A stretch of DNA of 64,000 nucleotides from Bradyrhizobium tropiciagri (GCF_018130505.1 NZ_JAFCKH010000001.1:310001-374000), one strand, 5' to 3'; shown: positions 7,977 to 16,839, counted from the first letter of the stretch. Notes: a model not told the origin generated them from the letters alone. A program made the numbers and translations.

Positions 7977-8867
7977 TTATGGCTGTCCTGATCCGCCTGC
8001 CGAACCATAGACCTGGCCAGTCGCGTAGCTGGCGTCGGCCGCAGCAAGCTGGACGTATATGGACGCAAGCTCGGCGGGCTGGCCGGGTCGGGACAGCGGC
8101 GTCTGGCCGCCAAATTTCTCCAGCTTTTCCATCGTCGCGCCGCCGGACACCTGAAGCGGAGTCCAGATCGGACCAGGTGCGACGCCGTTAACCCGAATGC
8201 CCTTCGGGCCAAGTTGTTTGGCGAGCGACTTGACGTAGTTCATCGTCGCCGCCTTGGTTTGCGCATAGTCATACAGCTCCGGCGATGGATCGTAAGCCTG
8301 CTCGGAGGTAGTGCCGATGATGCAGGCGCCCGGCTTCAGATGCGGCAAAGCCGCCTTGATGATCCAGAATGGCGCATAGATGTTGGTCTTCATCGTCGCG
8401 TCAAAGTCTTCGGACGAGACGTCGAGGATCGACGCGCGCGTCTGCTGCCGAGCGGCATTGCAGACCACAATGTCGAGGCCGCCGAGCTCCTTTATGGCGC
8501 GGTCGACGAGCTGGTTGCAGAACGCTTCCTCGCGCAGGTCTCCCGGAATTGCTGCGCCCTTACGGCCTTCTTTCCTGATCAGCGCGATCACCTCTTGCGC
8601 GTCGGGCTCCTCGGTCGGGAAATAGTTGATGGCGACGTCGGCGCCTTCTCGGGCATAGGCAATGGCTGCGGCTCGGCCCATGCCGGAATCGCCGCCGGTG
8701 ATAAGGGCTTTGCGACCCGCGAGGCGGCCCGAGCCTTGATAGCTCGTCTCGCCGTGATCGGGTGGCGGCTCCATTTTGCCAGCCAAGCCGGGCCATGGCT
8801 GAGCCTGTTTTTTAAACGGTGGTTTAGGGTATCGGCGGGTCGGGTCGACGAGAACGTGGTCTGGCAT
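7977..8867 (-). CDS. SDR family oxidoreductase (YghA-like)
   Basis: A 296-residue short-chain dehydrogenase/reductase of the extended-N-terminus type related to E. coli YghA. After a Pro-rich leader (about 1-45) comes the dinucleotide-binding motif ITGGDSGMGRA. NAAR follows, then the catalytic Ser in GTTSEQAY and the YAQTK catalytic Tyr/Lys pair, and finally PGPIWTPL. NAD(P)-dependent oxidation or reduction of an alcohol or aldehyde is expected; the substrate is unknown. Homologues are often stress-induced. It stands alone, with the nearest gene 246 bp away and divergent. Confidence 0.88.
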   Translation of the reverse strand: MPDHVLVDPTRRYPKPPFKKQAQPWPGLAGKMEPPPDHGETSYQGSGRLAGRKALITGGDSGMGRAAAIAYAREGADVAINYFPTEEPDAQEVIALIRKEGRKGAAIPGDLREEAFCNQLVDRAIKELGGLDIVVCNAARQQTRASILDVSSEDFDATMKTNIYAPFWIIKAALPHLKPGACIIGTTSEQAYDPSPELYDYAQTKAATMNYVKSLAKQLGPKGIRVNGVAPGPIWTPLQVSGGATMEKLEKFGGQTPLSRPGQPAELASIYVQLAAADASYATGQVYGSAGGSGQP

Positions 8868-9113
8868 TGGCTCGTTTCCTTAGCGACCGGAGGAGACACG
8901 AACGCTGAGGCCAAAGCGGCCCGGACGGATGAACTGGCTTTTCAGATTGCGAGCGTTGCGGCGCCGGAAGTTTGTTCGCTCGGAACGCGGATAAACGAAG
9001 ACCATGGAGCGATCGTCATGAAGCTGAATTTACGTTCAGGAAAGTTCCGCGTCTGTTCCTGCAACATGTGCGGACGACGGCCGTTAGCTCGGTGGACTGG
9101 AGAGGAGGATATC

Positions 9114-9368
9114 ATGACGAAGCTGAAATTCGCTCTTGCCGCCGCTGCGGCACTTTCGATCGCCGCGCCGACCATCGCCAGCGCACAGGGTGTGGGTGTC
9201 TACATCGGCAATGGCTACGGGCACGGCTACTACGGTCATCGATATGACGGTCCGCGGGTCTTGTATCGCGATCATGATCGCGGCTGGCACCACGGCTGGT
9301 ACAATCATCACCGGGACTTCTATCGCGACCGGGGTGTCGTAATCCGTGGTCATGACTGGGACGACTAG
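9114..9368 (+). CDS. Small secreted His/Tyr/Asp-rich protein
   Basis: An 84-residue protein with a clear signal peptide (KLKFALAAAAALSIAAP, cleavage near ASA-Q). The mature part is unusually rich in His, Tyr, Gly, Arg and Asp, with repeated HG, YGH, HH and RD patterns, and looks disordered and possibly metal- or polyanion-binding. A strong AGAGGAGGAT ribosome site precedes the ATG. A good intrinsic terminator follows, so this is a monocistronic unit. Similar periplasmic or outer-membrane peptides are widespread in Bradyrhizobium without known function. Confidence 0.8.
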   Translation: MTKLKFALAAAAALSIAAPTIASAQGVGVYIGNGYGHGYYGHRYDGPRVLYRDHDRGWHHGWYNHHRDFYRDRGVVIRGHDWDD

Positions 9369-9394
9369 TTCGCGAATGCTGAGAGCATAAGAAT

Positions 9395-9425
9395 AGGGGC
9401 CTCGCTTCGGCGGGGCCTCTTTTTG
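9395..9425 (+). terminator. Intrinsic terminator
   Basis: An 11-bp GC-rich stem (with two G-T pairs) closes on a TTCG tetraloop and runs straight into a T-tract. It lies 26 bp after the His/Tyr-rich secreted protein gene. Confidence 0.85.
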
Positions 9426-9567
9426 CCTGAACCGCGGTGACGCTAAGATGCGAACTCTTCGGAATTGGGCATCAGACGGTGATCGATTCCACAGTCGGCC
9501 GGCGCATGAATGGCCAAAGCCACTTAGCAAGATGGCCGTTCGACAAATCGCTTAGCTCGAAAGCCGT

Positions 9568-10779
9568 TCAGTACTCCCGCACCGTCGGGCGGAACACCAC
9601 CCAGATCACCACCGATAGCAATCCCAGTCCGCCGAGCACGAGGAATGCCGGGCCGTAACCGAGCCATTGTGCTAGCCAGCCGCCGAGCGCGGGGCTGAGC
9701 GACGCGCCGACGCCTTGCACCGTGATGACCGCGCCTTGTCCGAGGTTGATACGGCCGGATCCGCTCAGCGATCTCGCGACCACTCCCGGTACCGCGACGC
9801 TTTGCAATCCGGCGCCAACCCCATCGAGAATCTGCACCGGCACGACGCCCCACCAGCCGGAGAGAAAGAAGGCGAGCACTCCGCGCAGGGGAAGCGCCAT
9901 GAACGACAGCAGCAGGACAATCCAGTAGTTGCGGCGCTCTGCTGCGTGCATGCCGGCAATCGACGCAAGGATCATCACCGCCTGTGCGATCACGATCGTG
10001 GTTGCCACGAAGCTTGGGCCATCGGCTTGGCCGCCGGCGACCGCAGCGAGGCCGTAGAGCGGCACAATCGCCGCGTTGCCGAGATGGAAGGCGGCCAGCG
10101 CAACGGCGAGCACCAGCAGCGGCCGATGCTTGACCAGTACCGTGAAGCCGCTCGGCTGGCTCTCCCAATCCTCCTCCTTGCCGCGGGCCGCGCGATGATC
10201 GATGCTGTCGGGCGGGATCATCAGGACGCAGGCGATCGTGATGGCGCCGAACATTGCCGCGAGCAGGAAGACCGCCACGTAGCCATATTGCCAGCCAAGA
10301 TAGCCGGACGCAGCGGCACCAACCATGTTGCCGGCGTGGTTGAAGGCCTGGTTGCGGCCATTCTGCCGGTTGAAGCCGCGCTGCTTAACGATGCCGAGCG
10401 TAATGCCGGTGACCGCTGGAACGATAGCCGCCCCCGCAATCGATGTCGCAACCTGAGACAGGGCAACGGCCCAGAATGTCTGCGACAGCAGGATTACGGC
10501 CGACGCGACCACGACGGCCACGCCGGGCAGGATCACCCATGCCCGCTTATGGTTGGTCGTGTCGATGCACCCGCCGATCGGAGTCGTGATCAGCATACCC
10601 GCGACATTGCCGAGCGTCATCGCAGTCCCGATCAAGCCGCTGCTCCAGCCGTGCAACTGCAGAAAGATCCCAACGAACGGTCCGATCCCGGACTGCATGT
10701 CCGCCATGAAGAAGTTGACCGCAAGCAGCGGCCACAGCCGTGCAGCGGCAGCGCCTGCTTTTGTTTTCCGGCGGCCCAT
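9568..10779 (-). CDS. MFS transporter
   Basis: A 403-residue integral membrane protein with about 12 hydrophobic segments and the major-facilitator layout: a first half starting LWPLLAVNFFMADMQ, a central charged loop (RAARGKEEDWESQ) and a matching second half. It is likely a proton-coupled efflux permease; the substrate cannot be told. The start is the ATG preceding GRRKTK, with GGA five bases upstream. An open extension of about 200 codons upstream is rejected because it lies antisense to the DUF2231 gene and its promoter. It is divergent from that stress operon. Confidence 0.85.
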   Translation of the reverse strand: MGRRKTKAGAAAARLWPLLAVNFFMADMQSGIGPFVGIFLQLHGWSSGLIGTAMTLGNVAGMLITTPIGGCIDTTNHKRAWVILPGVAVVVASAVILLSQTFWAVALSQVATSIAGAAIVPAVTGITLGIVKQRGFNRQNGRNQAFNHAGNMVGAAASGYLGWQYGYVAVFLLAAMFGAITIACVLMIPPDSIDHRAARGKEEDWESQPSGFTVLVKHRPLLVLAVALAAFHLGNAAIVPLYGLAAVAGGQADGPSFVATTIVIAQAVMILASIAGMHAAERRNYWIVLLLSFMALPLRGVLAFFLSGWWGVVPVQILDGVGAGLQSVAVPGVVARSLSGSGRINLGQGAVITVQGVGASLSPALGGWLAQWLGYGPAFLVLGGLGLLSVVIWVVFRPTVREY

Positions 10780-10874
10780 GTTCCATGAACGCGCGTCGTC
10801 GCCGAATGACGCTGCCGCGCACGATATTTTTCCGCAACAGCATTGCCTCGACGTGCTTAGGAACCGATGGCATA

Positions 10875-10899
10875 GGAACCACGCTCCGAGCGCACCGTT
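10875..10899 (+). promoter_or_regulatory. EcfG-type general stress promoter (GGAAC-N16-CGTT)
   Basis: GGAAC (10875-10879) and CGTT (10896-10899) are separated by exactly 16 bases, a perfect match to the alphaproteobacterial EcfG consensus. The -10 element ends 24 bp before the DUF2231 start codon. Confidence 0.75.
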
Positions 10900-10923
10900 G
10901 AGACCTCTTTCGGAGGTGCGCAA

Positions 10924-11397
10924 ATGCACGAAATCGCCACGGTGCCAACGCAATCGATCAATCCGGTCTCGACGGCAAGGATAGGCACGCACCCGATCCA
11001 TCCGATGCTGGTGCCGTTTCCGATCGCATGTTTCGTCGGTACACTGGCGACTGACATTGCGTACTGGCGGACGACCGAAATGATGTGGGCCGACTTTTCG
11101 GCCTGGCTGCTGTTTGCGGGCCTGATCATGGGTGGCTTCGCTGCGCTCGCCGGCCTGATCGATTTCTTGAGCAACCGCCTGATCCGGGGTCTGCCATATG
11201 CCTGGTTTCATATGGCCGGCAATGCGATCGTGATGCTGCTCGCGCTTTTCAATGCCTTCGTCCACAGCCGCGACGCGTGGACATCGGTCGTGCCGACCGG
11301 ACTGGTTCTGTCGGTGCTGACGGTTCTCATCATGCTGTGCACGGGCTGGCTTGGTTGGGCCATGGTCTACCGTCATCGTGTCGGAGTGGCGAACTGA
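10924..11397 (+). CDS. DUF2231 membrane protein
   Basis: A 157-residue protein with four predicted transmembrane helices. The DUF2231 pattern HPIHPMLVPFPIACF appears near the N-terminus, and two further hydrophobic hairpins follow. DUF2231 proteins often neighbour quinoprotein or sugar-dehydrogenase genes and may take part in membrane electron transfer; this is only suggested by context. The start ATG follows GGAGGTGCGCAA. The stop overlaps the start of the sorbosone-dehydrogenase-like gene (TGATG), so both are expected to be translated from one EcfG-dependent mRNA. Confidence 0.85.
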   Translation: MHEIATVPTQSINPVSTARIGTHPIHPMLVPFPIACFVGTLATDIAYWRTTEMMWADFSAWLLFAGLIMGGFAALAGLIDFLSNRLIRGLPYAWFHMAGNAIVMLLALFNAFVHSRDAWTSVVPTGLVLSVLTVLIMLCTGWLGWAMVYRHRVGVAN

Positions 11398-12743
11398 TGC
11401 GGATCAATCCCACCAATGCCTCGCGCATAGGACTGGCGATGGCGCTGATAGCGGCTGGGGCGTGCCTCGCAGGTTGCAGCAAGGAGACGGCGCCAGACCC
11501 GAAGACCCAAATCGGCGCGCGTCCCGATTTACCGGCGCTGGAGCAATATCTGATACCGCCGATGCATGTCGCCTCCGTGATCGGCTGGAAGCAGGGAGAG
11601 AAACCGAAAGTGCCGGAATCCCTGCAGATTGACGCACTCGCGACTGGCCTGCAGCATCCGCGATCGCTCTACGTGCTTCCCAATGGTGATATCCTGGTCG
11701 TCGAATCCAAGGCGCCGGGAACCGAGCCCATCAAGCGGCCAAAGGACTTCATCATGAAATGGGTGGAGTCGTGGGCGACCTCCGGCGGCGATCCCGGTGA
11801 AAGCAATCGCATCACGCTGATCCGCGACAGTGACGGCGACGGAAAACCGGAGCTGCAGAGTGTCTTCCTCGATCATCTCCATTCGCCGTTCGGCGTGGCG
11901 CTGGTAGGCAACGATCTTTATGTTGCGAACACAGACGCGATCATTCGTTATCCGTATCGCGATGGCGAGACCAAGATCACCGAGTCGGGTCAGACCCTGA
12001 CGCAGTTGCCGGGCGGCCCAATCGACCATCACTGGACCAAGAGCCTGGTGGCGAGCCCGGACGGCGCATTGCTCTACGTCGGCGTCGGCTCCAACAGCAA
12101 CATTACCGAGAATGGCATCGAGGCCGAGAAGAACAGGGCTGCGATCCTCGAGGTCGATCGCGCCACCGGCCGCTGGCGGATCTTCGCCAGCGGGCTGCGC
12201 AATCCGAATGGCCTGACCTTCGAGCCCCAAAGCCGTGCGCTATGGACCGTCGTCAACGAGCGCGACGAGATTGGTCCAAATCTGGTGCCGGACTATCTGA
12301 CGTCGGTGAAGGACGGCGGGTTCTACGGCTGGCCCTACAGCTACTTCGGCCAGAACGTCGATCCGCGGGTGCAGCCGCAACGGCCCGATCTTGTTGCGAA
12401 AGCGATCGTTCCGGACTACGCGCTGAGTTCGCACGTCGCCCCGCTGGGGCTCGCTTTCTACAGCGGCGACAAGCTTCCATCGTCCTACCGCGGCGGTGCC
12501 TTCATCGGCGAGCATGGTAGCTGGAATCGGCCGCAGCTCAACGGCTACAAGGTCATCTACGTGCCGTTCGCCGATGGACATCCGAGCGGGCCTGCGCAGG
12601 ATGTGGTGACCGGCTTTCTGAGCGAGGATGAAAAGTCGCGCGGCCGGCCGGTGGGACTGGCGGTCGATAAATCGGGAGCGCTGCTCATCGCCGACGACGT
12701 CGGCAACAAGGTTTGGCGTGTGACCGCTTCGGGCCGGCTCTGA
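11397..12743 (+). CDS. Sorbosone dehydrogenase-like quinoprotein, lipoprotein
   Basis: A 448-residue exported protein. A lipoprotein signal ends in CLAGC (lipobox). The rest is a six-bladed beta-propeller of the soluble glucose/sorbosone dehydrogenase class: LATGLQHPRSLYVLPNGDILVVE, split by short loops, then SPFGVAL, LLYVGVGSNSNITENG, ASGLRNPNGLTFEP and GEHGSWNRP. Family members oxidise sugars or aldehydes with PQQ in the periplasm. Translational coupling to the DUF2231 gene and the EcfG promoter suggest use under stress or starvation. The true substrate is unknown. Confidence 0.85.
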   Translation: MRINPTNASRIGLAMALIAAGACLAGCSKETAPDPKTQIGARPDLPALEQYLIPPMHVASVIGWKQGEKPKVPESLQIDALATGLQHPRSLYVLPNGDILVVESKAPGTEPIKRPKDFIMKWVESWATSGGDPGESNRITLIRDSDGDGKPELQSVFLDHLHSPFGVALVGNDLYVANTDAIIRYPYRDGETKITESGQTLTQLPGGPIDHHWTKSLVASPDGALLYVGVGSNSNITENGIEAEKNRAAILEVDRATGRWRIFASGLRNPNGLTFEPQSRALWTVVNERDEIGPNLVPDYLTSVKDGGFYGWPYSYFGQNVDPRVQPQRPDLVAKAIVPDYALSSHVAPLGLAFYSGDKLPSSYRGGAFIGEHGSWNRPQLNGYKVIYVPFADGHPSGPAQDVVTGFLSEDEKSRGRPVGLAVDKSGALLIADDVGNKVWRVTASGRL

Positions 12744-12893
12744 CGGCTCGTCGGCGTTCCCAAGCACGCGCGAGGCTGGTGCCGGCGGGGCGGAGCATCG
12801 CTATCGCATTCTGAAGCCATGCACGGCCGTCGAGGTAGCCGCGGCGTCGGGGCCGGCGATGGCCGCGACAAGATTCAAACGGAGAGGCGGACG

Positions 12894-13073
12894 GTGTCGG
12901 ACATGCTCGAACAGAAACTCAGGGATGCGATCATCGGCGAGCTGAAGCGGCAGGCCGCCAACCGGCCGGACGAACTCAGCGTGCAGGCGGTGGAGGATTT
13001 GTCGATCAGCGGCACGATCGACCTGGATGCGCTGGTCATGGTTATCGCGGGCTCGGTTGCCGGCGGACCATGA
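12894..13073 (+). CDS. Small hypothetical protein (59 aa)
   Basis: The frame encodes SDMLEQKLRDAIIGELKRQ and then an acidic stretch ending in ALVMVIAGSVAGGP. It is probably a helical soluble protein, and no family is recognised. GTG is chosen because GGAG lies nine bases upstream; an internal ATG three codons on is the alternative. It is the first of four consecutive very small genes on the same strand (to 13713), a pattern typical of stress-regulon clusters in Bradyrhizobium. Confidence 0.6.
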   Translation: MSDMLEQKLRDAIIGELKRQAANRPDELSVQAVEDLSISGTIDLDALVMVIAGSVAGGP

Positions 13074-13131
13074 ACGTGGAGCGTTAGGAACTCATGGGAA
13101 CGCAGGCGCTTCTGCACTTGAGGAGATCGAC

Positions 13132-13293
13132 ATGAAGAAAAGACCAAAGCCCGCGACACAAGATTCCGGACGCCCAAGCGACTGGGGTTCGCATGCCCAA
13201 ACGGACAAGCCTTGGAAGGGCAATCCCGAGAAGGAGCAGCGCTCTGATGAGAAGCCGGACCTGGAAAACTGGCATGAATCGAACACGCAGTGA
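13132..13293 (+). CDS. Small hydrophilic hypothetical protein (53 aa)
   Basis: A Lys/Glu/Pro/Asp-rich, probably disordered protein (begins MKKRPKPATQD; contains WGSHAQTDKPWKGNPEKE). AGGAG sits six bases before the ATG, a strong ribosome site. No known domain was recognised. It lies between two other tiny genes and is likely co-expressed with them. Confidence 0.6.
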   Translation: MKKRPKPATQDSGRPSDWGSHAQTDKPWKGNPEKEQRSDEKPDLENWHESNTQ

Positions 13294-13317
13294 ATTGAGG
13301 GCGCTTGGAGACATCGA

Positions 13318-13473
13318 ATGGATGCTGGCCTCGAAATAATTTACGGCATCGCCGCGCTCGTACTGCTTACGGCTCTGATTTTCGGGGTCCTTCAGCACTA
13401 TTTCCGCAACAAGCGCGCCGTTCAGGTCGCCGATAAGATCGTTCGTGAACGATACGAGCGGAACGAGACATGA
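13318..13473 (+). CDS. Single-pass membrane mini-protein (51 aa)
   Basis: Translation from ATG gives one strong transmembrane helix (IIYGIAALVLLTALIFGVL) followed by a basic, helical cytoplasmic tail (FRNKRAVQVADKIVRERYE). GGAG lies about ten bases upstream. It begins 24 bp after the preceding small gene and 27 bp before the next. The function is unknown; such basic-tailed mini-proteins often attach to membrane complexes. Confidence 0.6.
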   Translation: MDAGLEIIYGIAALVLLTALIFGVLQHYFRNKRAVQVADKIVRERYERNET

Positions 13474-13500
13474 TGTAGCGCGACTGCCTTGGAGGAGACA

Positions 13501-13713
13501 ATGGGATTAGCTCAGTATGCGGTAATCGTATCCGGCGAAGAATGGGGCGTTCTACATGACGGCAAGGTCAATGGCGGATACGCCACCAAGGAGGCCGCGT
13601 TCGAGTCTGCGGCAGCCGCCGCAGCATTGGCGATTAGAATGGGCCACGAGGTCCATGTCAGCGTGCCGGGGCGAGAGGAGGGTGAGGCGGCGCTCACCAA
13701 GCACGCGAGTTGA
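13501..13713 (+). CDS. Small DUF2188-like protein (70 aa)
   Basis: A 70-residue soluble protein with the pattern YAVIVSGEEWGVLHDGK, then an Ala-rich helix (AAFESAAAAAALAIRMG) and the strand HEVHVSV. This resembles the beta-beta-alpha-beta layout of DUF2188/YdaS-like small stress proteins. The ATG has a near-perfect GGAGGAGACA ribosome site; a TTG four codons upstream is not needed. It is the last of the small-gene run. Confidence 0.65.
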   Translation: MGLAQYAVIVSGEEWGVLHDGKVNGGYATKEAAFESAAAAAALAIRMGHEVHVSVPGREEGEAALTKHAS

Positions 13714-13954
13714 TGTGTTGCCCGCTGTCGGATCGAGCCTGGCACGTTCTGACGACAACGACACAGCAATGAAGCGCGCAAGGCGGCGCCGGCCTGTGCG
13801 GCAAAAGGCTGGCAGCAGATGCGAGCGCCATGTGGACGGCATGGCCGGACAAAACCTCTTAGCTCAATCCAATTGGATGAGGCCGGATGCGTTGCTTTCG
13901 GCTCAGCCAACGATCAATCTCATGAGGTTGTAACTGGAGGAGCGAAGGGCGGAA

Positions 13955-14386
13955 ATGGTCAAGACTGCGTTGGATCGACTTGCGGTGCCGTCGGGCTCGA
14001 AGCTGCTCGGTTGGCAAATGTTGGATGCTCGGCCCGAGGATGGATGGCTTCGGCTCGGTTTCGAGGGCAAGTCGGATTTCTGCAATCCGGCCGGGTTCGT
14101 GCATGGCGGTTTTCTCTCGGCGATGCTCGATGACGCCATGAATCAAGCGGCCTTCGTCAAGGCGGAGGGGAGGGCCTATCCGACCACGATATCCATGACC
14201 GTCAACTATCTCGCGCCGGCCAAGGTGGGGCCGGTTATCGTCGAGGCCGTTGTTACGATGTTCGGCAAGACCATTGTCTTCGTTGAGGCCAAGTTGATGG
14301 CTGCGGCCGGCGGCGTTCTCGCCACGGCAACCGGCAGTGTCCGGATGATCGATACGGCGAAGGCGCTCGGGGGCGTCCCGGCCTGA
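13955..14386 (+). CDS. PaaI family hotdog thioesterase
   Basis: A 143-residue hotdog-fold acyl-CoA thioesterase. The signature HGGFLSAMLDDAM contains the catalytic Asp on the central helix, followed by TTISMTVNYLAPAKVG typical of the PaaI group. It hydrolyses acyl- or aryl-CoA thioesters; the physiological substrate is unclear. The start ATG is preceded by GGAGGAGCGAAGGGCGGAA, giving a good ribosome site. It is convergent with the hybrid kinase, only 17 bp apart. Confidence 0.85.
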   Translation: MVKTALDRLAVPSGSKLLGWQMLDARPEDGWLRLGFEGKSDFCNPAGFVHGGFLSAMLDDAMNQAAFVKAEGRAYPTTISMTVNYLAPAKVGPVIVEAVVTMFGKTIVFVEAKLMAAAGGVLATATGSVRMIDTAKALGGVPA

Positions 14387-14403
14387 TCGGCCGGCCGACG
14401 GCC

Positions 14404-16161
14404 TCAGGCGCCAACCTCGTCGTGGAAGCCCAGCAGGCTGCGCAGCCGGGCTGGCTTGAGCGGCTTGTGGAACAGCGCGATGCCGCGTGCGTGCGCGGCG
14501 GCGATCAAGCCCGGATCGAAATCGCCCGTGATCAGCGCGCAGTCGGGCGAGGGTGGCGGGTGGCGCTTGGTGATCGCAGCGATCAGGTCGAGGCCGTTGA
14601 GGGCCCCGGGCAGCCGATAGTCGGCGAGCACCAGACCGTAGCGTCCGCCCGCCTCGACGCGGACCAGCGCGTCCTCCGCGTCCACGGCGGTTTCGAAATT
14701 GACGTCCCAGCGGCTCAGGAGGTCGCCCAGCGCGGTGCGCACCTCGCGGTCATCGTCTACGATCAGGACCGGCAGGTCGCCGGAGCGCTGCACCTTCGGC
14801 ACGGTCCAGTAGGTCTCGGCGCCGATCGCCGGCTGAATGGCGGGGGAGGCGGTCAGCGGCTGCGTGAACGTGAAGCGCGAACCGCGCCCGCGGCGCGATC
14901 TCACCGCGATCGATCCGCCGATCAGCGCCGCGGAGCGCTGCGCGATCGCGAGCCCCAGGCCAAGGCCCTTGCGACGGTCCCGCTCCGGATTGTCGAGCTG
15001 CACGAACTCGTCGAAGATCCGCTTGCGATCGGCGTCATCGATGCCGATCCCGGTGTCCCAGACTTCAAGGCGGACCTGATTGCCGCGCGTGCGGGCGGCG
15101 ATCAGAACGCCTCCCTTGTTGGTGCAACGCAGCGCGTTGGACACCAGGTTCGACATCACCTGCTCGAGCAGCGTCACGTCGCTCGTCACCCACTCGCCTT
15201 CGGAGCGGAAGCGAAGGTCGAGCTTTCGCTCGAGCGCGATGGGGTGGAAATACTGGCTGAGCCGGTCGAACAGCGCATCGACCGAGACCGCGGCGAGCCT
15301 CGGCTGCACCACGCCGGCATCCAGACGCGACACGTCGAGCAGGCCGACGAACAGCGACTCCATCGCGGCAATGCTGTCCTGGATGTTCTCGACCACGGCG
15401 CGGCCGTCCTTGTCGAGCTTCAGGGCGCCGAGCGAGGCGGAGAACAGGCTCAACGCATAGAGCGGCTGGCGCAAATCGTGGCTGGCGGCGGCGAGGAACT
15501 GCGACTTGGCGAGGCTTGCGGATTCCGCGTCGTGCCGCGCCTTCTCCGCGGCCGCCTTCTCGATCGTGAGCGCCTCGACCAGCGCCACGTTTTCAAAACG
15601 GATCCGGATACCTTCCGCGATGGTGCGGGACTGCGCGCGGCAGAAGCGGATCATCATCACGCCGAACAGGGCGGAGGCCAGCGCGACCATGATGTTGCCG
15701 AACACGCCGGTCATGAACATGCGGACCAGAACCGCGCCGAAGATCGGGATCACCATCGCGTAGAGGCTCGGCGGATTGGGCGCCTGCGAGGCCACGCTGC
15801 CGCTGCTCACGCCGTAAAGGCAGCACAGCGTCAGGGCGATGGTGATCGGCTCCTCGGGATGAGCGAACAGGAAGATGGTGGCGCCCCAGACGATGCCGGT
15901 CAGCGCCATGTAGATGACGTGCAAGCGTGCCCAACGCTCCAGTTCCGCGTCCGGCGGCTGGCGCCGGCGGAAGGCATGCACCAGCACTTCGCGGAGCAGC
16001 TGCGTCACGGTTTGGACCACGGTCCAGCTCAGGATGATCCAGCCGCCGCTGTATTCCCATGCCGTGCCGATGATGGTCAGTGTCACGATCAACCCGGAGA
16101 TGCCGGAGTTGCGCATGATCTGATAGAGCATGCGGATGCTTGCTGCGCGAATCGGGTCCAT
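14404..16161 (-). CDS. Membrane hybrid sensor histidine kinase with C-terminal receiver
   Basis: A 585-residue inner-membrane kinase. The N-terminal third (about 15-190) has five to six hydrophobic helices and no large periplasmic loop. A linker helix follows, then HisKA with His228 in AAASHDLRQPLYALS, a HATPase (VMSNLVSNALRCT, DTGIGIDDAD, GLGLGLAI) and a receiver near 455-580 with LVLADYRLPG. The HDLRQP H-box marks the NahK/hybrid family that pairs with LuxR regulators. Its ATG overlaps the stop of the upstream LuxR gene (TGATG), so regulator and kinase form one operon. The signal is unknown. Confidence 0.87.
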   Translation of the reverse strand: MDPIRAASIRMLYQIMRNSGISGLIVTLTIIGTAWEYSGGWIILSWTVVQTVTQLLREVLVHAFRRRQPPDAELERWARLHVIYMALTGIVWGATIFLFAHPEEPITIALTLCCLYGVSSGSVASQAPNPPSLYAMVIPIFGAVLVRMFMTGVFGNIMVALASALFGVMMIRFCRAQSRTIAEGIRIRFENVALVEALTIEKAAAEKARHDAESASLAKSQFLAAASHDLRQPLYALSLFSASLGALKLDKDGRAVVENIQDSIAAMESLFVGLLDVSRLDAGVVQPRLAAVSVDALFDRLSQYFHPIALERKLDLRFRSEGEWVTSDVTLLEQVMSNLVSNALRCTNKGGVLIAARTRGNQVRLEVWDTGIGIDDADRKRIFDEFVQLDNPERDRRKGLGLGLAIAQRSAALIGGSIAVRSRRGRGSRFTFTQPLTASPAIQPAIGAETYWTVPKVQRSGDLPVLIVDDDREVRTALGDLLSRWDVNFETAVDAEDALVRVEAGGRYGLVLADYRLPGALNGLDLIAAITKRHPPPSPDCALITGDFDPGLIAAAHARGIALFHKPLKPARLRSLLGFHDEVGA

Positions 16162-16754
16162 CAGCCGATCAACCCGAGTTCGCGGGCGCGAACAATCGCC
16201 TGCATCCGACTGTGGGCGCCGAGCAGCTGAAACAGGTCGGTCAGATGCGCCCGGACGGTTCGCTCGGCGATATTGAGCCGGTGGCGGATTTCCTTGTTGC
16301 CGTGCCCGGCCGCCAGCAGCATCAGCACTTCGGTTTGCCGCGACGTCAGCACCGGAAGGTCGCCGCCTTTGCTGCCGTCGAACACGGTCTCGCCGCGAAG
16401 AACCGCGTCGATCGTCCCGACGATGAGGTCCGGCGCGGACGTCTTGGCGATGAAGCTGCGCGCGCCGCAGGAGCGCGCGCGGATCCGAACCGCCATGTCG
16501 TCGCGGCCTGAGATGATGATCTGCGGCAGCGCGGGCGAAAGCTTCTCGATGGCCTTGGAGAGCGCAAATCCGTCTTCGCCGGGCAGGCTGACGTCGACGA
16601 TCGCCACGTCGAGGGCGACCTTGGTCAGCGAAGCCAGCGCCTGGATGGCATTGTCAGCAAAGTGCAGGGCCCATTCGGGACGAAGCATTCGCACCATATG
16701 CGCAAACCCATCCCTGAAGAGCGGATGGTCGTCGACAACAAGGATGTTCAACAA
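16161..16754 (-). CDS. LuxR/NarL family response regulator
   Basis: A 197-residue two-domain regulator. The receiver (1-120) has the acidic pair DD at 8-9, acceptor Asp54 in AIVDVSLPG and the Lys in FIAKTSAPD. The LuxR helix-turn-helix (about 135-195) reads LTSRQTEVLMLLAAGHGNKEI then RTVRAHL. It should be phosphorylated by the hybrid kinase encoded with it. A CCTATTTAGG dyad lies 86 bp upstream of its start and again 74 bp upstream of the divergent giant gene, suggesting autoregulation and control of that gene. Confidence 0.88.
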   Translation of the reverse strand: MLNILVVDDHPLFRDGFAHMVRMLRPEWALHFADNAIQALASLTKVALDVAIVDVSLPGEDGFALSKAIEKLSPALPQIIISGRDDMAVRIRARSCGARSFIAKTSAPDLIVGTIDAVLRGETVFDGSKGGDLPVLTSRQTEVLMLLAAGHGNKEIRHRLNIAERTVRAHLTDLFQLLGAHSRMQAIVRARELGLIG

Positions 16755-16839
16755 AGTCGTGCCCCTGAATCATCGAAATATACTTTGGGTCAATCGGTGA
16801 CGGTAAAATCAATAGTTGTATCTCGGCGCCGGCACCATA

